Assembly: GCA_023426505.1 (NCBI GenBank)
Contig: JAFAAP010000044.1
Location: 1-32,964 of the forward strand
Length of the DNA stretch: 32,964 bases
Origin: Pseudomonadota bacterium
GTDB lineage: Bacteria; Pseudomonadota; Alphaproteobacteria; Rhizobiales; Beijerinckiaceae
Direction of reading: 5' to 3'
The first letter of the stretch is position 1. Each line of letters begins with the position of its first letter. Under the pieces are notes generated by a model. It was not told the origin of the DNA. It made no database searches and worked only from the letters and a program-made list of their open reading frames with translations. Below are positions 17,439 through 26,292 of the stretch, one piece after another. A program made the position numbers and the translations under genes.

Positions 17439-17455
17439 CTGAACGAAGTCTGAAT
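17439..17455 (-). promoter_or_regulatory. candidate PhoP-type direct-repeat operator (6-N5-6)
   Basis: On the minus strand the site reads ATTCAG-ACTTC-GTTCAG. The two hexamers differ at one position and are spaced 11 bp start-to-start, one helical turn. This is the geometry used by PhoP and other OmpR-family dimers. It lies 24-40 bases upstream of the PepSY-like gene that heads the feuP-feuQ operon. Autoregulation by the FeuP-like protein is inferred from position and geometry; the exact binding sequence of this regulator is not known to me. Confidence 0.45.
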
Positions 17456-17461
17456 GTAACA

Positions 17462-17671
17462 CTAGCTCATGATCTGCCGGGTGGCCAGGATCCGGAAGAC
17501 GGTGGAGGCCACAAAACTCGCGGCGGCCACGAGTTGGGCCGCGGCTTCCGCGAAGGCTTCGGTCTGCAGGTCGGACGCGTCGAAGCCGATGAGCCCGAGC
17601 ACGAGCGCCGCGAGGCCGACGAGGTTGGCCCAGACCGTGCGGCTGGCCAGGATGGTCTTGGTGTCGATCAT
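17462..17671 (-). CDS. holin-like small membrane protein
   Basis: The 69-residue protein has two hydrophobic segments: residues about 13-31 (VWANLVGLAALVLGLIGFD) and about 42-62 (AEAAAQLVAAASFVASTVFR). They are joined by a short acidic turn (DASDLQTEAF), and the C-terminus is basic. Size, two-helix layout and position 16 bases after a muramidase gene are those of a phage holin, which would let the muramidase cross the inner membrane at lysis. AAGGA precedes the ATG. It is the last gene of the GTA-type run, and the next gene downstream belongs to the regulator operon. Assignment is by context and shape, not by a strong motif. Confidence 0.65.
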   Translation of the reverse strand: MIDTKTILASRTVWANLVGLAALVLGLIGFDASDLQTEAFAEAAAQLVAAASFVASTVFRILATRQIMS

Positions 17672-17687
17672 GGAGTGATCCTTTCGG

Positions 17688-18212
17688 TCAGGATGAGGCT
17701 CGGTCGAGACGGAGGGCCTCCTGCTCGACCGCGAGAACCCGGCTGCGCCATCCGCGCCCGAAGATGGGCCAGGACGCGAGGCCGGAGAGGAAGGTGTGCC
17801 GCGCCCGCGTCAGGCGGCGGATCACGTCCGCGGCCTGCGCATTACGCGCGGCCGTGAGGGTGCAGGGGCCGACGACGCCGTCGGCTGGAACGCCGAGGAT
17901 GCCCTGGAGCCTGCGGACCGCACGCTCCGGGCCGGAATTGACCGCGAAGTCGAAGAGGGCGAGGTCGACGCCTGCGGGAAGCTCGTCGCCCCGGACCGTG
18001 TCCCAGTAGTGGCGGCGGTAGATGGTCCCGGCCTCCTCCCGCGTCAGCGCCCGCACGTCCTCGACCGAAACGGGACGGCCGCGGAAACGCGACAGGGTCG
18101 TGCGGGTGATGCCGTGCTTGGTGGCTCCGCCCGGATCGGCCGGATGCTGGACGAAGCCGCCCTCGTGCCGCAGCACTTCCGCGAGGCTTCGGTCAAAGGA
18201 TGCGAGCGCCAT
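17688..18212 (-). CDS. GH108-type N-acetylmuramidase (endolysin)
   Basis: The 174-residue protein has the glycoside hydrolase 108 signature EVLRHEGGFVQHPADPGGAT near the N-terminus, with catalytic Glu17 and the DPGGATKHGIT block. The C-terminal half (about 100-165, with RRLQGILGVPADGVVGPCTL) matches a peptidoglycan-binding domain. It should cut the glycan strands of peptidoglycan and release particles together with the adjacent holin-like protein. No signal peptide is visible, as expected for a holin-dependent endolysin. The ATG overlaps the stop of the tail-fibre gene (TGATG), and GGAG is placed before it. Confidence 0.9.
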   Translation of the reverse strand: MALASFDRSLAEVLRHEGGFVQHPADPGGATKHGITRTTLSRFRGRPVSVEDVRALTREEAGTIYRRHYWDTVRGDELPAGVDLALFDFAVNSGPERAVRRLQGILGVPADGVVGPCTLTAARNAQAADVIRRLTRARHTFLSGLASWPIFGRGWRSRVLAVEQEALRLDRASS

Positions 18213-19750
18213 CACAACTCCGCCTGAAGTGCAATCGTGGCCGTTCCACCGAGGTGGAGCACACCGACGCTTCCGGCTACCCCGCTGAAGGAGGTGCCGG
18301 CCTGGAAACGCAGGGCAAGGGACAAGGGGCCGCCCCCCGGGGCAGTCGCGATGACGAGCCCGCCGGTGAGGCTGGTCCAGGCGCCGGCCGCATTGTCGAA
18401 GAAGCCGACCTGGTTGCCGGACGGAGCCGCATTGGCCCAGGTGAAGCTGCTGGACATGATCGAGGGACCGACCCGCATCGGCACCGGCAGCATGAGCGGG
18501 ATCTCGACGAGGTTCGTGCCAATCCTCTGCCCGAACGCGCCCAGCATCACCGTCACGCCGGTTCCGCCGGCCAAGCGCTGGTAGTAGCGCCGGCAGCGCA
18601 GCTCCTCGACGTCGAGAGGCTCGGCGGCCCAGGGCAAGGCGGCAGGCCCGACATCCAGCCGGACACGGGCGAAGGTGCAGGCTTGCGTAGGCTGGAGCCG
18701 CACGATCACATGGCCGGTCTCGTTGGAGGCGAGCGCCACGGTGGCGGACCGGCGCCCGCTGCCGGCCGGAATGGTCGCCGCCTGGGAGCCGACCGTAATG
18801 GGGATGGGAACGGAAGGGTTCTCGACCGACAAGGTCAGGGTGAGGCCCGCATAGGTGGCGGCTCCGGTCAGGGCCGAGGCCCGCGCCACGTCGAGGACCT
18901 GCTCGAGATTGCCGGTCAGGGTCACCGTGCCGTCGGCCGTGCGGGTGATGACGCAGCCGCCGGTGCCGGCCTTCCAGCGGTCGTAGCCGTAGACGCCCTG
19001 GCCCAGGGCTCCGCCCGCGAAGCCGCGCTGGTTCACGAGGAAGTGGCCGTTGACGAGGAGGTTCGGCGGGCCTGCCCCGACGCATCCGCTCGGGAACGAC
19101 ACGATGCCTGTACCGGACTCGATGCGCAGCGCGTCACGCCACGTGCTGCCGTCCGGCGAGACCCGGATGCCGAAATCGTCCGAGCCGATCAGGCCCGTCT
19201 CGGCGCGCCCGCTGTAGCCGCGCTGGTAGAGCTGCGACAGCACGTTGCCGGCCTCCGCCTTGTTGAGCACGAAGCGCAGATCGCCGCTGCCGCCCTCGCC
19301 TGCCGCGAGTGCTGTGAACAGCGCTGCGTTGAGCTTCGCGGCGAGGCGGTTGAGATCGTCCGCCGCGGCGCCGATGCCGATCCGCTCGACCTGTCCGAGA
19401 TCCCGGCTGTAGCGGCCGAGGTCGCGCCATGCCGCGCCGTCGAAGACGAGGATCGCATCCTCCGCCTCCACATAGGCGCGCCAGCCGGGGCGCGGCGCGA
19501 GGAAGCGCCACGCGCCGAGGTCGAACAGGGCGATCTCGCCGTCGTGAGACGCGAAGGCGCCGGTGGCGTCCTCGCCGACGAGATGGCGCTCGCCCTCCTC
19601 CGGCGCGGCCGGCGGATCGGTACGGCCGCGCTCCTTGACGGCGAGATGCACGAGGGCATCGAGGGAGGCGAGCGCCTCGTTGTGGGTGACGTGCTTCTGC
19701 GCCTGCGCGGCCGCGATGAGCGGCAGGCCGAGATGGGGTGTGTCGGTCAT
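18212..19750 (-). CDS. DUF2793 phage/GTA tail-fibre protein
   Basis: The 512-residue protein begins with a clear DUF2793 domain (about 1-125): HLGLPLIAAAQAQKHVTHNE, then EGERHLVGEDATGAFASHDG and WRFLAPRPGWRAYVEAEDAI. The middle (about 140-260) resembles phage fibre shafts. Residues about 265-400 form a beta-rich fibre domain containing GVYGYDRWKAGTGG and LDVEELRCRRYYQRL, common in phage receptor-binding fibres. It probably forms the host-recognition fibre. DUF2793 proteins occur in phages and in GTA systems. It lies 21 bases after the megatron gene and overlaps the muramidase gene, so it is translated with the lysis genes. Confidence 0.85.
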   Translation of the reverse strand: MTDTPHLGLPLIAAAQAQKHVTHNEALASLDALVHLAVKERGRTDPPAAPEEGERHLVGEDATGAFASHDGEIALFDLGAWRFLAPRPGWRAYVEAEDAILVFDGAAWRDLGRYSRDLGQVERIGIGAAADDLNRLAAKLNAALFTALAAGEGGSGDLRFVLNKAEAGNVLSQLYQRGYSGRAETGLIGSDDFGIRVSPDGSTWRDALRIESGTGIVSFPSGCVGAGPPNLLVNGHFLVNQRGFAGGALGQGVYGYDRWKAGTGGCVITRTADGTVTLTGNLEQVLDVARASALTGAATYAGLTLTLSVENPSVPIPITVGSQAATIPAGSGRRSATVALASNETGHVIVRLQPTQACTFARVRLDVGPAALPWAAEPLDVEELRCRRYYQRLAGGTGVTVMLGAFGQRIGTNLVEIPLMLPVPMRVGPSIMSSSFTWANAAPSGNQVGFFDNAAGAWTSLTGGLVIATAPGGGPLSLALRFQAGTSFSGVAGSVGVLHLGGTATIALQAEL

Positions 19751-19771
19751 GCGGAATGGATTTTCTTCTGG

Positions 19772-22700
19772 TTAGAGCATCGAGACCGTGGCGGCGCGCT
19801 CGAAGCCGCGGCCGGCGACGGCGCTGATCTGCGCGACGCGGACCGAGAGCGTGGCCTGACGCGAGCCGAAATCGGCGAGCTCATCGGCCGCCGAATAGAG
19901 GACGGACGGCTCAGCGCTCGTCAGCGTTCGCCGCACGGCCCCGTTGCGGAGGATGTCGACCGCATAGCGCTCGCCGTCTTCGCCGAGCGGCACCTCGACC
20001 GGCTCCCACGGGTCGCCGTCGCGGCGGGTGCGGCGGATCCAGGCGAGGCGGATGCCGACCTCCTCCCGTCGCGCCGTGACGCGCACAGGACTGAGCGGAC
20101 GCAGCGCGTCGCTGCCGACCGTCGCGGAGAACTCGGCCACGGCCGGATCGGCATGGTCGCGGCCGGCGGGACCGACGCGGTAGCGCCAGGTCTGGCCCAG
20201 ATCCTGAAGCTCGCTCGTGAGCGGCACGACACCCTCGTCGAGGCGCACGACCAGCGCGCCCTCCGATACCGTGCGGACCGCTTCCGGCTCGCTGCCGACA
20301 AGGCCGCGCAGCAGGCGCGTGAGGCGATAGGTCCGCTCGGCGAGCATCTCGGCGCGGCCGGCGGAGAAAATCTCCCAGCGGCCGTCCTCTCCCTGCACGG
20401 CGAAGAGGTTGCCGCCGGCAAGCGCCTCCTCGTCTTCGATGGCGCTGATCGCGCCCGACGAGATTTCGACGTCGAGAACCGCATGCCGGTCCCAGCGCCA
20501 GAGGGGACCGGGTTCGAGCGCGGTAAGCGTGCGGCCGATCACGGCCGGGATGTCGAGGATCCGGTGCGGCGTGAAGCTCGCGCCGTTGCCCGACCGCCAG
20601 ACCGCGACTGCGCTCGGCCAGGGATCGGCCGCGACCGCGATGTATTGCAGCGGCGTCGGATCGGCGGCGCTCGCCGCCAAGTCGAGCACGACCACGAGCG
20701 GCTTACCGGGCACCGGCGGCGGGCGGCGCACGGGGCGCGGGATCGATGATCCGGGCGTGTCGAACACGGCGGGCTCCACCGCCCGCGCGGACACCTTGCG
20801 AGTCGGGCCGTCGGCGATGCGCATGACGCGATGGAGCTTTTGCCCGGCGTCGGTGGGCAGCGAAATCACGTCGCCGGGCTCGATGTCGATGCGGCGCGGC
20901 GACAGCTCGAACTCGGCGCTCTCGCGCCCGGCCCAGAGGTCCTGCAGCCATGCATCCGCGAGGCGCTGCGCCTCGGCCCGCCTCGTGACGATGGCCGAAT
21001 CCGCCCGCGCCTCCCGGCGGCTGGTGCCGGAGAGGCGGCGCGAGGCGACGGCCGCGCGGCGGTAGTCGAGGTCGCCTTCGGTGTATCCGATCTCCACCTG
21101 CTGCGGCAGCTCGGTCTCCTGCGCCCGCACGAGCTTGAGGGACGGGTCCTTCTCGGCGAGCACGAGATCGTCCGCTGCGAGCGGGATCACCGCGCGCCCT
21201 CCCCGCCCGCGCCAGGCGAGGCGGCCGCCGCTCGCGACCGCATCCACGCCGAAGAGGCGCATGAGCTGTTCCAGCGCGCCGCGGGCCGACATCGGCCGGT
21301 CGAGCACGTAGCCGTCCACGAAACCGTCGACCGGGAGCGGACCGGAGGCGTCGAGACCGAAATCCTTCAGGACCATGGCGATCAGCCGGTCGAGCGGCGC
21401 GCCCTCGATGCGGCCGGTGATCCAGTGGCCGGTCTCCCAGTTTGCGCCGTCGCTCCACACGCTGTCGTAATCCGGAAACGCCGGATAGGGCCGCGCGTCC
21501 CATGCCCAGACGAAGACATTCGCGGGATCGACCATGTGGCCGACGTAAATCTCCGATACGGGATTGTAGGCGGGCGCGAAGCCCGGCTGCTCGGGATCGA
21601 AGCGCGAGAGCATCGCTTCCAGTCCTCGCGCCTGGGCGAGGTCGTCGCGCACGCCGCGGGAGAACGGCGGATAGGCGGATTCGGAAGACTTGGGATCGGG
21701 AAACACGTTCGGCCCATTCGGGCCCTTGTCCGCCGCCGGGATCCCGATCTCGGTGAGCCAGATCGGCTTCGATTTCGGCGCCCAGGCAGTGGTGCGGATC
21801 TCGACTCCGTCGACGCGCTCCACATGCGGGTTCGACCACCAGGACACGAGGTCCTTCGCGCGGAAGATCCAAGGCTTGTCATAGGCCCCGTCCGTGATCG
21901 GCCGTCGCGTCTGCGACGCGCGTTCCGATGCGGTGGCGTAGTACCAGTCGAACGCCTCGCCGCCGCCGAGCCGGGCGCGGAGATACTCAACGTCGTGGAC
22001 GCTGCGCGCCGCCGCCAGATCCGCATGGTCGGGCCCGTCGCGCCAATCGGAGATCGGCGGGTAGTAGTCGATGCCGACCGCGTCGATGTCGTCGGACGCG
22101 AAGAGCGGGTCGAGGGGAAAGCGCACCTCGGAGCCGTTGTTAAGCACATGCGCGCCGTACTCGGTCCAGTCCGCCGCATAGACGATCTCGGTGCCGTGGC
22201 CGAGTACGGCGCGGACATCCGCTGCGAGCGACCGCAGCCGCGACACGGCCGGATAGACGCCGGATGCGGAGCGCACGCGGGTGAGGCCCACGAGTTCGCT
22301 GCCGAGGATGAACCCGTCGACGCCGCCCGCCTGCTTGGCGAGGTTGGCGTAATGCAGAATGAGCCTGTCGAAGCCCCAGGTCCGGGCGAAGAACTGATTC
22401 ACCTGCGCCGCCGCCGAACTCGTGCCGTCCGGTGAGCCGCCCCGCCCCGGCGCCGGATGGCAGGTGATGCGCCCGCGCCAGGGATAAGGCCGGCTGGCCG
22501 GTGCCGCCGTAAGGGTCGGGCAGCGTGTTGCCGGCGGGCACGTCCATCATGACGAAGGGATAGAGCACCACCTCCAGGTCGCGCCGCTTCAGCTCCGCAA
22601 TGAGGCGGATCACGGACTCGTCCGATGGCGTGCCGCCATAGGCCGGCGCATTGCCGGAGCGCGACACCGCCTTCGCGGTCGCGCGCGTCAGGCCCGCGAC

Positions 22701-23642
22701 CGACCACGTGGCGCCGTCCGTATTCTTCGACTTCACGTCGACGCGCGGCTCGATGCTGCACGACCCGGCGCGCAGGTCGTCGCCGAACCAGCTCACCACC
22801 AGCGAGACGCGTCGGAGGTTCGGGCACAGGGCCTCGAGCGCATCGAGGGAGGCGGCGACATCGCTCACGTTGCGCAGCTGATGCCGGTTCTCCGGCTTCG
22901 TCGATCCCAATCCCAGCACCTGCGTGACTGGAAGCGTGTCGTAGCCGAACTCGCTCGCACCCGGGATGAGGCAGACGGCGCGCACCATGCGGTTGAGCCC
23001 GTCGACGGGCCGCACCACCTCGAACGAGAATTGCGGCACGCGGTTGCCGAAATCGGCGAGCGGCAGCCGCTCGAACACCACATAGGCCAGGCCGCGATAG
23101 GCGGGCGCGTAGGACGATCCTTCCTTCGCGACGATGAGCGGATCGGCGTCCGGGGTCTCGGACCCACGATGCACCCGCATGGTGATGGTCGAGAGGTCGA
23201 GCTCGCGCCCGTCCGCCCAGACGCGGCGGATGAACGCGATGCGGCCCTCGCACAGGCCCACCGCCAGGTTGGCGAAATACGAATAGGCCTTGTTGACCGT
23301 GCCCGATCCGCCGCCGCCGATTCCCTTACCGCCCTGGGAGCCGGAGCGCTGCTTCGACGTGGTGATCACCTCTTCCAGCCGCGTCGCCCAGATGAGCTGG
23401 CCGCCGATGCGGGCGCGGCCGTAGACCCACGGGATCGGCGCGCCCTCCGTGGAGGTGAGCCCGTCGATCTCCTTCAGGCGCGGCCCCTCGACCACCTTTG
23501 GCTGGTCGGAGCCGCCGAAGAGCGCATTGTCGATGGCCGCGCCCGCGAGGCCGCCAAGCGCGCGACCCACCGCGGCTCCGAACGGGCCCGCGATGGCGCC
23601 GCCGACGACGGAGCCGACGGTCTGAAGAACGAGTGTGGCCAT
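19772..23642 (-). pseudogene. GTA tail-tip megatron (glycoside hydrolase/phage tail family), +1 frameshift
   Basis: This is the equivalent of RcGTA orfg15. It should be about 1289 residues but is split by one extra base near 22486-22490. The first frame (MATLVLQTVGSVVGGAIAGP, about 384 residues) is good to LPDPYGGTGQPA at about 22488, then turns to nonsense. The second frame carries the expected continuation YPWRGRITCHPAPG, then NQFFARTWGFDRLILHY, and runs to 19772. It contains the TIM-barrel part (with ELVGLTRVRSASGVYPAV and SDWRDGPDHADLAAARS) and the C-terminal tail domains. The protein normally crowns the tail tip and forms the channel through the envelope. The start at 23642 follows the NlpC gene by 5 bases. 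A sequencing error would give the same picture. Confidence 0.88.
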
Positions 23643-23647
23643 GAGGT

Positions 23648-24070
23648 TTATCCGGGAAAGCGAAACACATGGGCGAGGTGACGCCGCCACCAGGGGCGAA
23701 ACACCACCTCCGCGACGGCGGCGCCGTCATGGGCATGGATCATCGTGTCGGCCGAGGTGGCGATGGCGCAGTGCTTGGCGGGCAGGGTCTCGCGCCAGCG
23801 GAAGAGCAGCACGTCGCCGGGCTGAAGATGCGCGGTGGCCACCTCCGCGAGATGACGCCGCGCCGCCGCGACGAGCGTGTCCGCGCCCGCTTCCGCCCAG
23901 TCGGCGGAGTAAGGCGGCGGCAACTCCGGCTCCGCGCCCATGACGGGGCGCCAGACCCCGCGCAGCAGCCCGAGGCAGTCGCAGCCGACATGCTTCAGGG
24001 ACGCTTGGTGGCGGCAAGGCGTGCCGATCCACGAGCGCGCCTCGGCGACGATGATGTCGGGTATGGGCAT
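23648..24070 (-). CDS. GTA NlpC/P60 family peptidase (orfg14-like)
   Basis: The 140-residue cell-wall peptidase of the tail tip has catalytic Cys32 in the family signature VGCDCLGLLRGVWR and a partner His100 in LPAKHCAIAT. PDIIVAEARSWIGTPCRHQA at the start is typical of phage NlpC proteins. It likely trims peptide crosslinks as the tail tip crosses the periplasm. The length is normal and the motifs are intact, in contrast to the broken genes on either side. It is followed after 5 bases by the megatron gene and separated from the hub gene by a 216-base repeat-filled gap, where GTA clusters usually have none. Confidence 0.93.
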   Translation of the reverse strand: MPIPDIIVAEARSWIGTPCRHQASLKHVGCDCLGLLRGVWRPVMGAEPELPPPYSADWAEAGADTLVAAARRHLAEVATAHLQPGDVLLFRWRETLPAKHCAIATSADTMIHAHDGAAVAEVVFRPWWRRHLAHVFRFPG

Positions 24071-24084
24071 GATGATGCACGCTT

Positions 24085-24265
24085 GTTCCCCGCCCCTTGT
24101 GGGGAGGGGTGAGGGATGGGATGTCCGGGTGAGCGGAAATGGGGTGGAGCACCTTCTCCCTCTCCCAGCGGGAGAGGGTTGGGGTGAGGGGTTACAGGTT
24201 CATCCGGAGAAGGTGCATCCCCTCACCCGCGCTACGCGCGACCTCTCCCGCCAGGGAGAGGTGAG
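24085..24265. repeat. mosaic palindromic repeat between hub and NlpC genes
   Basis: The 24071-24286 gap holds several nested inverted repeats. GCACCTTCTCC (24149-24159) pairs with GGAGAAGGTGC (24206-24216), and ACCTCTCCC (24241-24249) pairs with GGGAGAGGT (24254-24262). A CCCCTTGTGGGGAGGGG block lies near 24093-24109. The last block resembles one in the 27940-28127 repeat. These look like REP-type intergenic elements common in alphaproteobacterial genomes. No gene is seen. Confidence 0.75.
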
Positions 24266-24286
24266 ATGCGGCCAGCGCCCTGCGCC

Positions 24287-25177
24287 TCACCGGAAGAAGC
24301 TGCCGCCGTCGAGCCCCGGCTCGCCCTGCTGCGGGATGCGGATGATGAAGTCGTTGCCGGGCATGTGCGGGAAGCCGCGGAAGTTCACCGTATTGCGGAA
24401 GCGCGCGCGGCACATGGCGTGGGTCTTGTCGCAGCCAGCCGTGACGCGGAACGTGTCGCCGACCGCGATCGGCTGCGGCGCCCGCTGCCACAGGTCGAAC
24501 TCGTCGGTGCCGCTCACCGCGCGGTGCACCTTCACCTCGACCGCGACGCCCGCATTGGCGCCGCTCTCCCAGGTCAGCCGCCCGCCCGTGCACCAGCCGT
24601 TGGCGAAGCCGATGCCGGAGGCGGCGATCGCGAGGGTCCCGTCCGTGCGGGTCACGGTGCCGTGGCCGGTATAGGCGGACGACGCGAGGTTCACCTTGCA
24701 TCTCGCATCGCCCAGGTCCGCCGCGCAGGTGGCGCGGAAGAGCCGCCCGCGCTCCTCGTCGAGCCGGTGCATGAGACCCCTCACCTCGGCCACGAAGCTG
24801 CCGTCCGCGCGGCGGATCTCACCGATGGAGCCGATGTCGAGCAGGATACGCTCGTCGGTATTCTGCCAGTTGACGAGCCAGGTCTCGACGCTTGCGTCGT
24901 CGTACAGCCCGGACGAAATGTCGTCCTCCGTCAGCCCCGCCGACACGAGTGCGCCCGCCACCTCCCCGCCCCCGACCGCGAAGCCGAGCTCGGCGGAGGC
25001 TTCCGCAGCCTCGAGCCCGGTGCGAGCCGCGAAGGCGACGCCGCCGAACGCGAGGTCGCGGTCGTGGTCGGTGAAGCCGAAGACCTGCCCGTCCCGGCGG
25101 ATCAGCTTCCATCAATGGCAAAGGCTTGTGGCGCCCTCCGCCAGATGAGCGGCGAGGTTTTGGGGGATTGTGCGCAT
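24287..25177 (-). pseudogene. GTA hub protein, DUF2163 (orfg13-like), interrupted by an in-frame TGA
   Basis: The frame from ATG 25177 to stop 24287 would give 296 residues of the DUF2163/TIGR02218 hub family, but codon 22 (25114-25112) is TGA. The N-terminus MRTIPQNLAAHLAEGATSLC and, after the stop, WKLIRRDGQVFGFTDHDRDL match the family, where a Cys is usual at the interrupted position. The rest is intact. The next usable start, a GTG at 24961, would drop 72 conserved residues. Four cysteines spaced CX8C (151,160) and CX6C (249,256) match the pattern that holds an iron-sulfur cluster in lambda gpL and, as I recall, in the RcGTA hub. The hub joins the distal tail ring to the megatron. Error, nonsense mutation or recoding remain open. 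Confidence 0.88.
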
Positions 25178-25205
25178 GGGGGGACCAAGTGTTCGCGCAG
25201 TTCGC

Positions 25206-25295
25206 CGTCATCCCCGGGCTTGTCCCGGGGTTCAACGCCTTCTCTGCGTCGTGTTTCAAAAGGCGTGGGTGGCCGGGACAAGCCCGGCCATGACG
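25206..25295. repeat. palindromic intergenic repeat between distal tail and hub genes
   Basis: Arms at 25206-25228 and 25273-25295 are complementary at 21 of 23 positions; the conserved core is GGGCTTGTCCCGG on the left and CCGGGACAAGCCC on the right. The arms enclose about 44 bases. The pattern is of a dispersed palindrome type common in Hyphomicrobiales genomes. It fills the gap between two tail genes that normally abut. No gene lies in 25178-25305. Confidence 0.8.
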
Positions 25296-25305
25296 CGGAG
25301 GAGGG

Positions 25306-25944
25306 TCAGGGCACGATCTCGATCAGCGGAACCTGCGGGATCGCGCCCGCGTCGAAGGCCGAGAGGTCGATGTCGAGCTCGTCGGTGTCGAAGCGGACCG
25401 GCACGTCGAAGGCATAGCCGGCCGTGATCGCGGAGCCTGGCGGCGGCGGGGCCGCGAAGGTGACGAGGCCCGTGGTCGGGTCGCAGTTGAAGGCGGCGCC
25501 CACCGGCTGCTCGTCCCCGTTCACGGCGACCCGCACGGAGCCGCCCACCGGCTTGGCGATGGGCCGCACGTAGGGCGCGTGCGCCGCCCCGTAGGTCTTC
25601 ACCAGCGGAAAGGCCAGGCTCGCGCCGTCGCCGGTGCCGATGCGCTGGTCGAGGGGCGTCGGCTCCCGCGAGGGCGGGCCCGAGCGCCAGTCGGCGCGGT
25701 CGCGGAAGCGGAAGCCGACGAGGCGGCCGCGCCGCTCCTCGAAGAAGGCGATCACCGCGTGCAGCGCGTCGACGGTGCGGATGCCGAGGCCCGCGTCGTA
25801 GCGGCGGCGCGAACGGGCCCAGCGGCTGTTGCGGTGCTCGCGGCCGGACGCGAGCGTGACGATGTCGGTGCGCCGCACCGGCCCGCCGCGGCTGCCCAAG
25901 CTCACGTCGAGGGGAAAGCGCACCTCGTGGAAATCGGACGCCAT
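25306..25944 (-). CDS. GTA distal tail protein, DUF2460 (orfg12-like)
   Basis: The 212-residue protein matches the TIGR02217/DUF2460 family: MASDFHEVRFPLDVSLGSRG at the start, then the block RRYDAGLGIRTVDALHAVIA, FRFRDRADWRSG in the middle and a C-terminus ending DLSAFDAGAIPQVPLIEIVP. It should form the distal tail ring between the tube and the hub. The start at 25944 was chosen because AGGAGGG is about 7 bases upstream. The ATG two codons earlier is too close to that site. The frame is intact. Its 5' neighbour in the cluster, the tape measure, is separated by an opposite-strand ydcH-like gene. Confidence 0.93.
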   Translation of the reverse strand: MASDFHEVRFPLDVSLGSRGGPVRRTDIVTLASGREHRNSRWARSRRRYDAGLGIRTVDALHAVIAFFEERRGRLVGFRFRDRADWRSGPPSREPTPLDQRIGTGDGASLAFPLVKTYGAAHAPYVRPIAKPVGGSVRVAVNGDEQPVGAAFNCDPTTGLVTFAAPPPPGSAITAGYAFDVPVRFDTDELDIDLSAFDAGAIPQVPLIEIVP

Positions 25945-26028
25945 GAGCATCCCTCCTGCGATGAAACGGAAAGGCCGGGGTGACGTTGTCGTTGCGACAG
26001 CCCCCAGCGACAGAGGAGACAGACGGCG

Positions 26029-26274
26029 ATGAGCAACGCCCCCAACGACCTCGCCGAGGACTTTCCGGACAAGGCCGAAAGGATCCGCGACCTGAAGCTC
26101 AACAACAACCGGTTCGCCCGGCTCTACGACGAGTACAACGAGCTCAACCGGACCATCCACCGGGTCGAGACCCGGGTGGAGCCGACCACCGAGGACGTCG
26201 AGGAAGACCTCAAGCGCCGCCGCGTCCGGCTCAAGGACGAGATCCTGGCGATGCTGGAAGACGGGCAGGCCTGA
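26029..26274 (+). CDS. YdcH/DUF465 family small coiled-coil protein
   Basis: This 81-residue, highly charged, helical protein starts MSNAPNDLAEDFPDKAERIR. It contains FARLYDEYNELNRTIHRVET and a second helix DVEEDLKRRRVRLKDEILAM, which together match the YdcH/DUF465 two-helix family. The function is not known. GAGGAG is placed about 11 bases before the ATG. It is on the plus strand, opposite to the GTA genes, with 18 bases to the tape measure stop and 84 bases to the distal tail start. It is therefore an insertion in the cluster rather than a structural part. Confidence 0.87.
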   Translation: MSNAPNDLAEDFPDKAERIRDLKLNNNRFARLYDEYNELNRTIHRVETRVEPTTEDVEEDLKRRRVRLKDEILAMLEDGQA

Positions 26275-26292
26275 CGCCCGCCCGGAAAAACC

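Noticed and set aside
17688..19085. Long minus-strand frame that extends the muramidase upstream through the fibre gene
   Set aside because: Only the last 174 residues match GH108, and the upstream part is the fibre gene read out of frame; the ATG at 18212 with overlapping TGATG is the better start.
22478..22495. Programmed ribosomal frameshift in the megatron gene
   Set aside because: No slippery heptamer or downstream structure is evident at the site, and the family is normally encoded in one frame.
25112..25114. Selenocysteine insertion at the hub TGA
   Set aside because: TGA replaces Cys, which is suggestive, but no convincing hairpin follows it, tail hub proteins are not known selenoproteins, and two other lesions nearby make simple decay or error more likely.
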